A stretch of 64,000 nt of DNA. It comes from Bathynomus jamesi (lineage: Eukaryota; Arthropoda; Malacostraca; Isopoda; Cirolanidae). The notes under the pieces were generated by a model. That model had not been told where the DNA came from, did not search any database, and saw nothing but the letters and a program-made list of their open reading frames with translations. The stretch covers positions 44,046 to 108,045 of the forward strand of contig JAJOZX010012041.1 in assembly GCA_023014485.1 (NCBI GenBank), read 5' to 3'. Position numbers and translations under genes: made by a program. Of the stretch, positions 45,612 to 56,400 are shown piece after piece (the first letter of the stretch is position 1; every line of letters starts with the position of its first letter).

Positions 45612-46927
45612 TTAAGTGGGTTTGCGAATTTGGACATGACGTTTCTGTTTGGGTGTAGGCTTAGGTTTCAGTTTATCAAGGAATTTTATCAGCTGGTCAG
45701 TTTTGAGGTCAGTGTGAAAAGCGTCATTAAATAAAGAAACAAAATTGGATAATGTACTCAAAGTCTTCTTGGAGAGACTACTACCACTCTGAAGGGTGAA
45801 GTTGAATAAACTTAAACATAGAACTTTAATGATGTCTGATGACAGAGCCATAGGTCCAAAAGGGGTAGAGGGTTCAGGGACCGCAGCCCTACCATCCACC
45901 CCCACCCCAGGTGGCCCCTGGGACATTGCCATAGTCGAGCCAGGTCTTCCCCTCACAACCCCACTCCAAGAATTTTGAAGGGGGGGGAGAGATCCACCAC
46001 ATCCAAGCCTTGAGTCTCCTCTCTTGACACAATAGGTTTTGGTAGAACAGGAAAGTCATTACTTTTAAATGTACTTTTAAATGACCAAATACCTGGCACT
46101 TAAAACATTGAATTGGATGTGGAATAAACTGACGAACTCTATATGGTATATAAGCTATATAGATCTTTACTGGAAGAACTTGTGCATTGAAAGAGACTTT
46201 AACCTGTTGAATTGGAACATATGTTGAACCTGTTCTTTTTTAAGTCTACTGACATTTGCTACTGGATAATCATTATGAATTAACTCATCCTTAATAGCTA
46301 GTAGATCTTCCTCCAAATCTATACGGTAGGTCCTATAACACCATGCACAATATGAGTGTCGTTAACTAAAGAACAATCCACCTCCCATGGGCCCAACTTC
46401 CAGGGAGTTCCCAAAAACTGGGAGGGAAGGGCAGAGGTAGTTTTTATTTGTACCGTGCCAGAGCGTCTCTGGAAGACTGGTGCCTGCATACCCAACCCAT
46501 AGAAAGGCGAATCCCTTAGTGCTATGCTAAAGGCCAATGGTCTCGACGCAAAAGAGATATCTTGTTTCATGGGAGTAATTCTATATAAAAAGGATGCCCT
46601 CACTGGGTCTGAGAGCTCTGAATCTATACGGGCCATAGGCCCAGTAGGAGGAGCCCGGCTAGGCCCAACATTACCTAGTCCCTAGAGACCAGATTGGGTA
46701 GAAACATCTCCAACCACACCAGCATCACAAGGCCCATCTACCTCTCTACTCCTAACCTTTGGTGGGGGCGAACGTAAAGAAGGAGAAAGAGCCCGAATAA
46801 CCGATGGAGCAAGAGAGACATCCTCCTCTGAATCGGATTCATGCAACCTTTTACTTCGCAACCTCTCGAGGTCCGAACTGGTAGCCATATCGGAACTAGG
46901 CGAATCCCCAGAACTCAGCCTAGGCAA
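45612..46927 (-). pseudogene. LINE ORF1 (gag-like) fragments
   Basis: 46927-46682 is a Ser/Arg-rich start (MATSSDLERLRSKRLHESDS). 46636-46319 is a folded central part. Near 46111-46046 lies a damaged zinc knuckle, QCFKCQVFGHLKVH, which has C-x2-C-x4-H but lacks the last Cys. 45956-45612 is a Pro-rich tail with FLDKLKPKPTPKQKR. This layout matches I/Jockey ORF1 proteins, which bind the element RNA. Confidence 0.65.
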
Positions 46928-46930
46928 AAG

Positions 46931-47479
46931 CCCGAGCCGAGCCGAGGACTCCTAACTCAATGGACTTATCCTATTCAGAGACTAGAAGGTTACAATTAGA
47001 AAGTGATAAAGTCTAAATCGTAATTAACAATTAATAGAAGTTTTAAGTATGAATCTCAGTATATGGGCCTAGGCCTAATTGGCAAAGCCTGGCCCTTTGA
47101 TGTAACACTTAGACTCTGCACTTAATGTAAGAAAAGTGGACTATTAAGTTTGGTGGTTACACAATCAGGGTGTAAATTGTACAACCAAGCCTTAAACTAA
47201 CTGGTTTCAGTAATCTAATTTAAACGCTTTGTTTTCACGCAATTATAGGTACGTCCTATAACTACAAAGGTTCACCGAAAACTCTTTCTTTGTTTCTTTC
47301 TTTGTCTCAGAAACTTTTTTTTTTTCTTCTTTTTGTTAATTAGGGAAACCCAACTTCACTAGTTGGTTGGTTAGAAACGAGTTATTATTTTTATTCTATA
47401 TTTATTTTGTGGTAAATATTTGTTTTGTCTATATTTTATTTGGAAATATATGTGGTTATTTCTACCCAATTTTTTTTTT
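46931..47479. other. No gene recognised
   Basis: AT-rich with T-runs near 47317 and 47470. It forms the right edge of the block that splits the BEL pol. Confidence 0.4.
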
Positions 47480-48361
47480 TAACACCGCTCCAGTGTAGTC
47501 AATACCCGTGGTTTCAAATGGCCGAGTAAATGTTACTCGTTCCACAGGTAGGTCTGGAGGGCTTGGGGTCTTAAAGGGTCGTGAATGGATACGTTTACAA
47601 GGAATGCATGTGTTTAAAATTTTCTGTTTCAGTTCTACCCTTTAGTAGCCAGTAAGTTTTTCTCAGCTCCGTCAGGGTTTGTGGGACCCCTATGTGGTGT
47701 ATTTTGTTGTGGGTATCCCTGATGATGAGATTTGTGAAGTGATTCCTCCTCGGAAGAAGAATTGGGTGCTTAGAGTTGTAAGTCAAAGTTGACGTGTTAA
47801 GCCTTCCTTTACACCTTATCAGACCCTCTGTATCCAGGTACAGATTTAGATCCATGACAAGTGAAGGAATTCCTTTGTTTAATGTGTTACTGGACCTAAG
47901 ATACTTCAACTCCTTGTCAAATTCTGAAGCTTGTATCTGTTTGAGCCAGTGTTTTGTTGCAGTTTCTGTTAAGTTAGAAAAGGCCTTCTGAGGACAGTGT
48001 TTGAGAAGGTAGCTATTGACAAACTTGCAGCAATAGATTGTAATTCTCAAGAGTTTGTTGGTGTCTGAATAATGTTTATAGTAAAAAATAGGTTTGTCCT
48101 CAGTGATCTTTTCAGTTGTTGTAGAGTTGAGTGTGAGGTTAACTACTTTGGCTGGCCAAAGATCCTCACATGTTAGCCATTCAGACCCTTCATACCAAAT
48201 TTTATTTGTTTACAACAGTTTGTAAGAGAGCCCTCTTGTCAAAAAGTCTGCAGGATTCTGTTTTGTTTGTATGTACCTAAATTTGATACCAAGGGATGTG
48301 TTTGCATTTTTTATTTCTGTTAGTCTGTTCTTCACAAATATGTTTTTGCAAGAAGTTGTAT
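47480..48361 (-). pseudogene. BEL/Pao retrotransposon pol, 5' part (RNase H end, integrase H2C2)
   Basis: From 48361 down: the RNase H tail with the diagnostic NPADFLTRGL near 48270-48240 and EWLTCEDLWPAKVV; then 48050-47595 with the DTEGLIRCKGRLNTS block, HPILLPRRNHFTNLII and the H2C2 integrase zinc motif region; finally TTGIDYTGAVL, with the first catalytic Asp, at 47515-47480. The frame then stops at a foreign T-rich sequence; the missing continuation is at 26097. Jockey LINE copy B cuts the 5' side. Confidence 0.87.
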
Positions 48362-48364
48362 CTG

Positions 48365-49353
48365 TGTTGTTGTTGTTTAGTCGATCAGCCCACCCTGATC
48401 GAGCAAGCCGGCGGCACGCAGGTAACCGATCGCCCTCTTCGGAGTGGACCAGAGGTTCAGCGCACTAGTGATGTTGTGTTGTGTTCGTTGTTGTGCTAGA
48501 GCGGTACAGTCTGTCATAATGTGTTCAATTGTTTGTGGTGTGTCGTGGCACAGGTGGCAGGTGTCGTCTATGGAGTTGTCTAGTCTGTGTTTATATGTCC
48601 GTAAGTTGAGGTGATGTCCACATCGGAATCGTGCTAAGTTAACTCGATCCGATCTGCTCAGGCTGATCTCTGACCTTTTAATGGGTGGCGGCTTCGCACC
48701 TAGGACTGCATTCGGACCGAGTCGTGTTAGTGCTTTGTGGGTTAGGTGTGTGTGTATGTGTTTTCTGTACTGTGTGATGTCTGTGGGGCGTGGTATGGAA
48801 TGGAGTATTTGGTTATAATGTCTCTCTGGTGTTACCTTAATGGTGCGAGGTGTCGGTGCGTGATTGTACATGTAGTGGCAAGGGTGTGATTTTGTGGGCG
48901 CTACTTTGAGTCTATTGTGTGTGTGAGCCAGTCTTGTATACTGTTTATGTATGTTTGTAGGTTATTTGTAGCGGTGTCGATGTTGTTGTGGGTGGATGTT
49001 AGAGTGATGTCATCTGCATATGATGATAATGTAAGCTTGTTATCTATGGGTGTTGGAATGTCATGCATGTATAAGTTGAAGAGTGTTAGTGAGAGAACAG
49101 AGCCTTGAGGGACCCCGTTCGGAAAAAGCTTGTTTTTGGATGACTTGCCATTAAATGTGACATGTGAGTATCTTCCTGAAAGATAGTTGCTCAGCCACCT
49201 TTTGGTGTTATTGTGCATGTTTGTGTTGAGTATTTTGTTTATGAGAGGGAAGCGTGGGATAGCATCAAATGCTTTACTAATGTCTATTGTTGCTAATAGT
49301 GTACGTTGAGCTGGTCGTCTGGAGTTGATGCCATCCATGATGTGCTGCGTGAG
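48365..49353 (-). mobile_element. Jockey-type LINE, copy B
   Basis: The 3' end has a (GTT)n tail at 48365-48376, followed by the C-terminal Cys-His domain (48871-48377; CHLCHDTPQTIEHIMTDC). A join near 48890 removes about 490 bp and leads to the RT part (49338-48901; [39 protein letters not shown]). The hAT at 49354 cuts the 5' side. Closely related to copies A and C. Confidence 0.9.
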
Positions 49354-50140
49354 CAGTGGCGTATCAAGAGAGGGGCGAGAGGTGCGACCGCCCCGAGTGG
49401 CACTTCCCGAGGGGCGGCAAATTACTGTCAGGCGGGCGCAGTATGCAAAATTTTGGGTTTTTATGTTTTAAAATGCAACCCTCCAAAAAATTATATCTCA
49501 TCATTGTCGCGCGTTATTTGTGTACAAAATATCCATGGTTTTGATGAAAAATCATCATTAAATGCTATATATGCCACCTCAATGTCACTATTTCCACAAA
49601 TAGTTGCGTTAAATTTTCACATCGGAAAGGTTGCCAGCCCTATTTTTCAGACTTTCCCTATATTATTTAGGTTAGGCTTTGCATTCTTTGAGCTTTGATG
49701 ATGTTAATAATTAATTAATGGTTGTTTTATTTTGCAGATACCCTACTGAATTAGCAAACATGAGCAAACGACAGAGACTGAGTGGTGCTGCATACAAGAA
49801 TCTTCGCGAAAAAAAAGAGGAGGAAGGCAAGCGTGCTGCTAAGCGATTTCATCAGTTAATGGGATTCTCAGACACACCTTCAGTGCCTTCTGGGAAGCAA
49901 GGAGATCAACCGCAATGTGATATATCTTTAGAGATAGATGTTCAAGCGGCAACTTCAAGTGAACCCCCAAATAATCAGGATCAACCCTCATCTACATCAC
50001 AAAGTCACCCACCCACCCATCACCCACAGAGTCTGTTTAACGATTCATACATCAGTGTTGGCACCGATACACCTTAATCTAAACCTACTGCTGTGTCCAC
50101 ACTCAAGTGCCTTCTTCTTGCCAAAGCTCTAGGTTTGACT
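49354..50140 (+). mobile_element. hAT element, 5' part
   Basis: Starts CAGTGGCGTATCAAGAGAG in LINE copy B, followed by G/C-rich inverted stretches like those of other hAT elements here. The right end was not found, so the element is truncated or its end is decayed; the end given is approximate. Confidence 0.65.
49718..50077 (+). pseudogene. hAT (ZMYM1-like) transposase N-terminus
   Basis: From the inner Met at about 49760 the protein starts MSKRQRLSGAAYKNLREKKE, followed by a Lys/Glu coil and a Ser/Pro/Gln-rich linker. This is the typical N-terminus of ZMYM1-like hAT transposases. An AG acceptor-like site (TTTTGCAG at 49731-49738) just before suggests an intron in the original gene. The rest of the transposase is absent. 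Confidence 0.65.
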
Positions 50141-50350
50141 GTAATGTAATAAGATTCATTACTTTATAAAATAATAAATATAAATTAGGTCACTAATATT
50201 ATCAACAATTTTTTCCTCTTTTTTTTTTTTTGTCAGAAAAATTTCGTAAAGAAATATTACACTAAATATTCTTTGTTCGCGTTTAGAAACGATGAATGAT
50301 ACTATAATTTTTTTAAATATTTTGCTTCCTTTAAATTCCATCTCGTGCAG

Positions 50351-50435
50351 AGGCTTCTACCTAAAATTCTCGCTCATACGCCTGCAGGAACTTCTGTCCA
50401 AAATATGATTCACTTTATGCAAGCCAAAAACTCAG
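50351..50435 (+). CDS. Lipase exon a
   Basis: 85 nt, 28 codons plus one base. Preceded by a pyrimidine-rich stretch and ...CTCGTGCAG, followed by GTAAATT. Encodes the conserved THSPAGTSVQN-like block of acid lipases (here AHTPAGTSVQNMIHFMQA). Confidence 0.92.
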
Positions 50436-53400
50436 GTAAATTGTGAAGATCTTTTGTCATTTGTTCATTATGGTAAGGACGATGCATTATCTTCAGCTAA
50501 ATGAGCTAAGTCAGTAGTTCCCAAACTATGGTCCCCGGATCCCTGGGGGTCCGTCGGCCTTTTTCTTCATGGGGTTCGCGAAAATGTTAGAAATATAGTA
50601 ATTAATTGGTTCATTTTGCACATTATTTCTAAAAGGGCGGGCGACAGTTGAAAAGCAGCTCAGGTAGTCCGTCAGGAGGAAAAATTTGGGAACCACTATA
50701 CGTTAAACAACTGCATTTTTCTGTGCACCTCTAAAGAGAGAGAAGATCCGCTGACAACCATGGGCGGATTTATGTATAGGCAGAGTAGGCACCCGCCTAG
50801 GGCGGCACATTTTGTCGTATTTCAACATAAATAGGGCAAAGAAAACAAAAATAGAAAATGAATAAGTTATAAGCACTAACAAATTAAATGGATTCATAAA
50901 TAAGTTTTAAAATAAAAAAGAACAGCAGCCTCTAATAGCTAGGCTGACCATATTTCCTTGAGACAAAAACGGGACATTGGGATGGCAAAAAAGGGACGGG
51001 GGTTATGTAATATTCTGTATTCATGAAAAAGTAAGTACATAAACATATTGAGCTTACAATTATTCTTCAGTGACAGAACCCATACAAAAACCCATACAAA
51101 ACGGTACGTATGGTCAGCCTACAGTAATAGCAAACTAGCAATATCAAATGGCACAACTATAAGGCACTTTAATCACCTGCCTAGGGTCGACAAAATGCTA
51201 AATATGCTACTGCTGACAACTCAAACTCCTCCCCAGACATAACGTTCTGTTCCCCCTCACTAGCAATACATACACAATGGAGAACAGAAAAAAACTGTCA
51301 TCAGACCACCTGCCCATCATCATTACAACACATTCTACACTCTGCCCCAACAGCCTTAGGCACACTTACAGAAATTACAAGAAAGCTGATTGGGAACAGT
51401 TCAAAATACAGACTGAGGAACAATTCACCACATTAAACAGCACACCCATTATAAACAGCAATACAACACTCAAGACATTTAATCAGATCATCAATAATGC
51501 AAACAAATACATACCCAAGGGCAACATTAGGAAATACAACCCAAATTACACTAGAGAAATAGCCCACCTCATAAGGCAACGTAACAACCTCAAATATAAC
51601 ACACAAACACCACACACAGAAGCCATAAAACAGCAGATACAACAGCTCAACACAGAAATAAACAACAAACTCAAAGAAAAACAAACAGAAACATTCAGGG
51701 AATTCATAACAACACTAAACCACTCCACAGATACATCCAGGCTATACAAGACTATAAACAGCATTACCCACTCTAACAGCGGCATTCACACCTCACACGC
51801 GGCTATCTGTCGCAGCCAGAATAATATCCCAACATACACACAACAAGCTAACATTCTAGTTAATCACTACGCAAAGATAAGTGACTTAAACAGAGACAAC
51901 AACCAGAAACACGCAGACAGACAAACAGCCAGACACAAAAAAACCTACAGACTCGACACGACCATTACACCCTTCAATACAGACCAGACCACCAAGATCA
52001 TTAAAAATTCTAAGGCTACTGGACCAGACAACATATCTAACATACACCTTAAACACTTGGGCCCACAAGGAATACTAGCTCTCACAAATATCAGCACATA
52101 TTCATACCAACACTGTATTATTCCTGACATATGGAAACAAGGTAAAATTATTACACTACTCAAACCAAACAAAAATCCAACAGAACCAGCTTCCTATAGA
52201 CCCATTACTTTACTATGCACACCTTCCAAAGTAACAGAAAGACTAATCTTACAAATCACCAACCCACACATTCCACTATCGCCTACTCAACATGGATTCA
52301 GACCTCACCACTCAACCACGACATTACTTACTAACCTCACGCAGCACATCATGGATGGCATCAACTCCAGACGACCAGCTCAACGTACACTATTAACAAC
52401 AATAGACATTAGTAAAGCATTTGATGCTATCCCACGATTCCCTCTCATAAACAAAATACTCAACACAAACATGCACAATAACACCAAAAGGTGGCTGAGC
52501 AACTATCTTTCAGGAAGATACTCACATGTCACATTTAATGGCAAGTCATCCAAAAACAAGCTTTTTCCGAACGGGGTCCCTCAAGGCTCTGTTCTCTCAC
52601 CAACACTCTTCAACTTATACATGCATGACATTCCAACACCCATAGATAACAAGCTTACCTTATCATCATATGCAGATGACATCACTCTAACATCCACCCA
52701 CAACAACATCGACACCGCTACAAATAACCTACAAACATACATAAACAGTATACAAGACTGGCTCACACACAATAGACTCAAAGTAGCGCCCACAAAATCA
52801 ACCATCACCTTGCTTACAAGCAACACAAAAGAACACCAGGTAATTCCACAGCTTACACTAAACAACATCAACATTCCACACACTCACAGGACCAAAATAC
52901 TTGAGGTCACATACAACACATCATTATCTTTTGCAAACCACATTCAGGACATTAAAAACAAATGTACGTCAAGACTTAACACGCTTAGGGTACTAACAGG
53001 CACAAACTTTGGACACCAGCAGGAAACAACATCACTCATATACAAACAATATATTCGCTCAGTTATGGACTATGCTAGCCCATGCTGGGCACCCATTATC
53101 TCAAACACACACATAAACACCTTACAGACAATACAAAACAACGCACTTCGTATCATTACAGGATGCACTCAAACAACACCAATAGAACACCTGCACACAG
53201 AAACAAAAATACTGAAAGTTAGGGAACATTTAGACATGAGGGGAACACAATTCATGGCAGCAGCGACAACTAACCCACAACCCCTTGCCACTACATGTAC
53301 AATCATGCACCAACACCTCGCACCATTAAGGTAACACCAGAGAGACATTATAACCAAATACTCCATTCCATACCACGCCCCACAGACATCACACAGTACA

Positions 53401-56400
53401 GAAAACACATACACACACACCTAAGCCACAAAGCACTGACACGACTCGGTCCGAATGCGGACCTAGGTGCGAAGCCGCCACCCATTAACAGGTCAGAGAT
53501 CAGCCTGAGCAGATCGGATCGAGTTAACTTAGCACGATTCCGATGTGGACATCACCCCATCTTACGGACATATAAACACAGACTAAACAACTCCATAGAC
53601 GACACCTGCCACCTGTGCCAGGGGACACCACAAACAATTCAACACATTATGACAGACTGTGCCGCTCTAGCACAACAACGAACACAACACAACATCACTA
53701 GTGCGCTGAACCTCTGGTCCACTCCGGAGAGGGCGATCGGTTACCTGCGTGCCGCCGGCTTGCTCGATCAGGGTGGGCTGATCGGCTAAACAACAACAAC
53801 AACAACAACGCAAGAGCTTGAAATGCGAGTCAAATTTTTGCAATAACCTTTCATAAAGAATAGTGCTAATAACTTCAAATTATAATTGTTTTTAGTTAAT
53901 TATAACTATCTTTAAATCAGGACGGTTTCAGATGTACAGCTACGGACCTTCTGGTAATAGAAAGATGTACAAGTCCAAGTTTCCCCCAAGTTACGATCTA
54001 AAGAAGACCAAAGTCCCTGTAGCCTTATTTTGGGCTGCAAATGACTGGTTTGCAAACACGAAGGTACGTAATTTTTAGATGAAAGGACAGAATATTATAT
54101 TGAAACGAGTCTTAAACGGAAGCACTCAGTAAATGCGTTCGGTTTTTATTGATCACCGCTGCTTCACTGCGGTACGACTACAACCATAGGGGTATGAGGC
54201 GGGGGGTCTGGGGGGGCGGCAGCCCCTCCCCCCCACGAACTAGGGAATTGAGCATTTTTAGGGGAGATTCAGGACAAAATTTTATCTCATTTTTGTAAAT
54301 TATAATTTTTTTTATATCAAAAAGGCTTTAATATATGTTACTCATAATCTAACCTTTGTGCTATTTTATGCTACACATAGTGCTTATGCGGAAATCAGGG
54401 CACCCTCAAAATTTTTAGGGCAAAGTGCCATCCTAGTAAAGTGCCATCCTATACGCCTATGACTACAACAGAAAAGAAAACAGTTTTGTTGGATACTTGG
54501 TAAGAGATAGTTACCCATCTGGTTAAGGCACGGAAAAGACTAAAAGAGGGTCTTGGCGAGAGGAAACTTGGAGAAGTAAGACAGTGGAAAGGAAAATATT
54601 CTGAAAGCATGTTAAGTAAATATTCTCAATTGCGAGAAGTTGATTTGAGGGAGTAAACCCACAAGGAGAAATAAATCTATTAGAACACACGCTTTCGACC
54701 AATCACCAGGTCTCCATCAGGAGCGACTGAGAAGTAAGAAACAGGTTAATATTTAAAGAGAATGAAACCGAAGGAGATTGAGGAAGACCAAAAATTAAAA
54801 ACTGTGAGGGATTCATGGGATAGAAAATAATAATAAATAATAATAATAATAATAATAATTACAGTAGATAATAAAAGGACGTTCCTAAGATAAGTTGTTT
54901 AGGATTTAACCGTTGGAATTTAGTATGTGTAACGTTTTTAAAAATCCTGTCAACGGGATGAAAGCTACTGTAGGGGATTGACTGAAGTTAATTAAGAAGA
55001 TGCTTAATAAGAGCGGATTCAGTTATTCTGCGGGAGTAGAGATTACAAGATTTGTAGACCATAACATTAACATAAACTTCCTTTTGAGAAATTATTTACA
55101 TAAATTATTGATAATTAATAATTAATTCACTACAGTTTCTTTTATGAACACCCTGTATAAAGAGTAAGGTTTTGCTCTCGGTTAATCCACAAAAACAGAA
55201 GTAATGAATGGATTTTTACAGCTTTTCATTACTCACAGTATAAACCTAATCCTGTGTATTATTATTATTTAGAGATTGTTTTTAAATATCTGGGAAACAT
55301 TAGACCAATCGACTCGAAACTTGGTGCACAGTTAGGCTTGTCAACTTTCGGGTTTTCGTTGTTAATCTCTGGTTTTATTTCCACAGTAAAATCGGAGACA
55401 AAACCTTCGGCTCTCAATTTATGTGACAATAAAATCAAAAAAATTTTTCCTTAATATGATTACATATATTTTTTTGGAAAGAAGTTACTCAGGAACCGAA
55501 ATTGCAGCTAATAAACGTCTGCGAACGATCAAATGGCACTGTTTAATTTTTATCAGTCGCGTCGACTCAGCGATCGAGCCTAAATTTCCTAGTTTTTTTA
55601 TTTTAAAATTTGGCAACCCTGTGCACAATGTACACGGTGATTATTTATAGAGATAGCCGATTCTAGTGAGTTTATGGGAAGTTGCTGTTGACATGTGGGG
55701 CTTTGCCGTGACCAGCCAATAAAAACTGAGACAGTCCTTCCACAACGGGTGAAGTGGGGAACCCGTTTTCGCTGCTGGGGAACCCGTTTTCACTACTGGA
55801 AAGGAATATTTACAATCAATAACGTTTCCTTCACGTTGTTGATTTATTGTGAACTTGGGTTCACAATAAATGCTGAAATTACACACTGCCACTTCCAGTA
55901 TACAAATTTGGACGCTGAAACGTGGAATACTTTACTGTAACTTCAGTAGCACGTGAGAACTGAACTCGTAGGCTTTTTCTTGCCTCGTAAGAAGTGAATT
56001 ACCGTTTTGCCAAATTTCACGTTTATCTAAGTCAAATTTCGCCTCTTACTATACAATTGTTATCGTTTAACTGTCAAAAACTTATACAATCAATGCAGTA
56101 TGTTTTTCATTTGCGGAAAATATCCCACTTTTGTCTTACTTCCTCGTATTAATTTTTATTATTATTATTTTTAGGACGTCGCCAAACTTCGCAAACTTCT
56201 TCCAAATGTGATTTTTACGAAAGAAGTTCGGGACAAATCTTTTTCCCACGTTGATTTTCTCTGGTAAATTTTTTTTTCTTTGTGTTTTATAAAAATGTTT
56301 TTTAATTGTAACATAGAATAAGATCAGGAAAACGTTTTGAGATTAAAATGACTTATCTTGTTATTAGAGTAATTACTTAAACTGCATCATAATAGACTAT

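Larger units (their letters stand above)
41048..45637 (-). pseudogene. LINE ORF2 fragments (endonuclease, RT, RNase H)
   Basis: 45637-45365: endonuclease start (FAQWNARSLQSNLSEFKLF, LCETWL). 45250-44264: FICGDFNGRHRAWDTG, GSDHFPVL, then the linker. 44180-43911: SSYRPICLLSCLGKVLERMV. 43719-43012: [28 protein letters not shown]. 42933-42690 and 41788-41048: RNase H with IYTDGSK, ELFAIQQAL, IITDSQTS and VPSHVGITGNEMVDTLA. The enzyme set is complete in outline but interrupted by frame breaks and by the MULE at 41705. Confidence 0.85.
40520..46930 (-). mobile_element. I/Jockey-type LINE with ORF1, endonuclease, RT and RNase H
   Basis: Minus strand, almost full-length in domain content: gag-like ORF1 pieces (46927-45612), endonuclease (45637-44264), RT (44180-43012), RNase H (42933-41048, split by a MULE) and a C-terminal Cys-His block near 41050-40980 (CVSCNLPKTLSHF). 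Frames are broken in many places. No target duplication was found. Confidence 0.85.
51213..53809 (+). mobile_element. Jockey-type LINE, copy C (best-preserved)
   Basis: Sense to the lipase gene. Begins inside the endonuclease domain (SSPDITFCSPSLA, KLSSDHLPI), continues through RT, and ends with TAA at 53787-53789 and an (AAC)n tail at 53791-53809. It serves as the reference for copies A and B. The 5' part beyond the hAT is short and unclear. Confidence 0.92.
50436..53920 (+). other. Lipase intron loaded with transposons
   Basis: Phase-1 intron, 3,485 bp, holding a small hAT-like element (50512-50698), a hAT (50759-51212) and a Jockey LINE (about 51213-53809) in sense orientation. Confidence 0.85.
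54064..56174 (+). other. Lipase intron b
   Basis: Phase-0 intron of 2,111 bp. Contains a hAT-like element (54185-54461), a possible Penelope-like remnant (54640-55090), an (AAT)n run (54837-54860), and otherwise AT-rich DNA with no gene seen to 56174. Confidence 0.8.

Noticed and set aside
51433..53420. Minus-strand frames within LINE copy C
   Set aside because: Antisense shadows of the RT frame.
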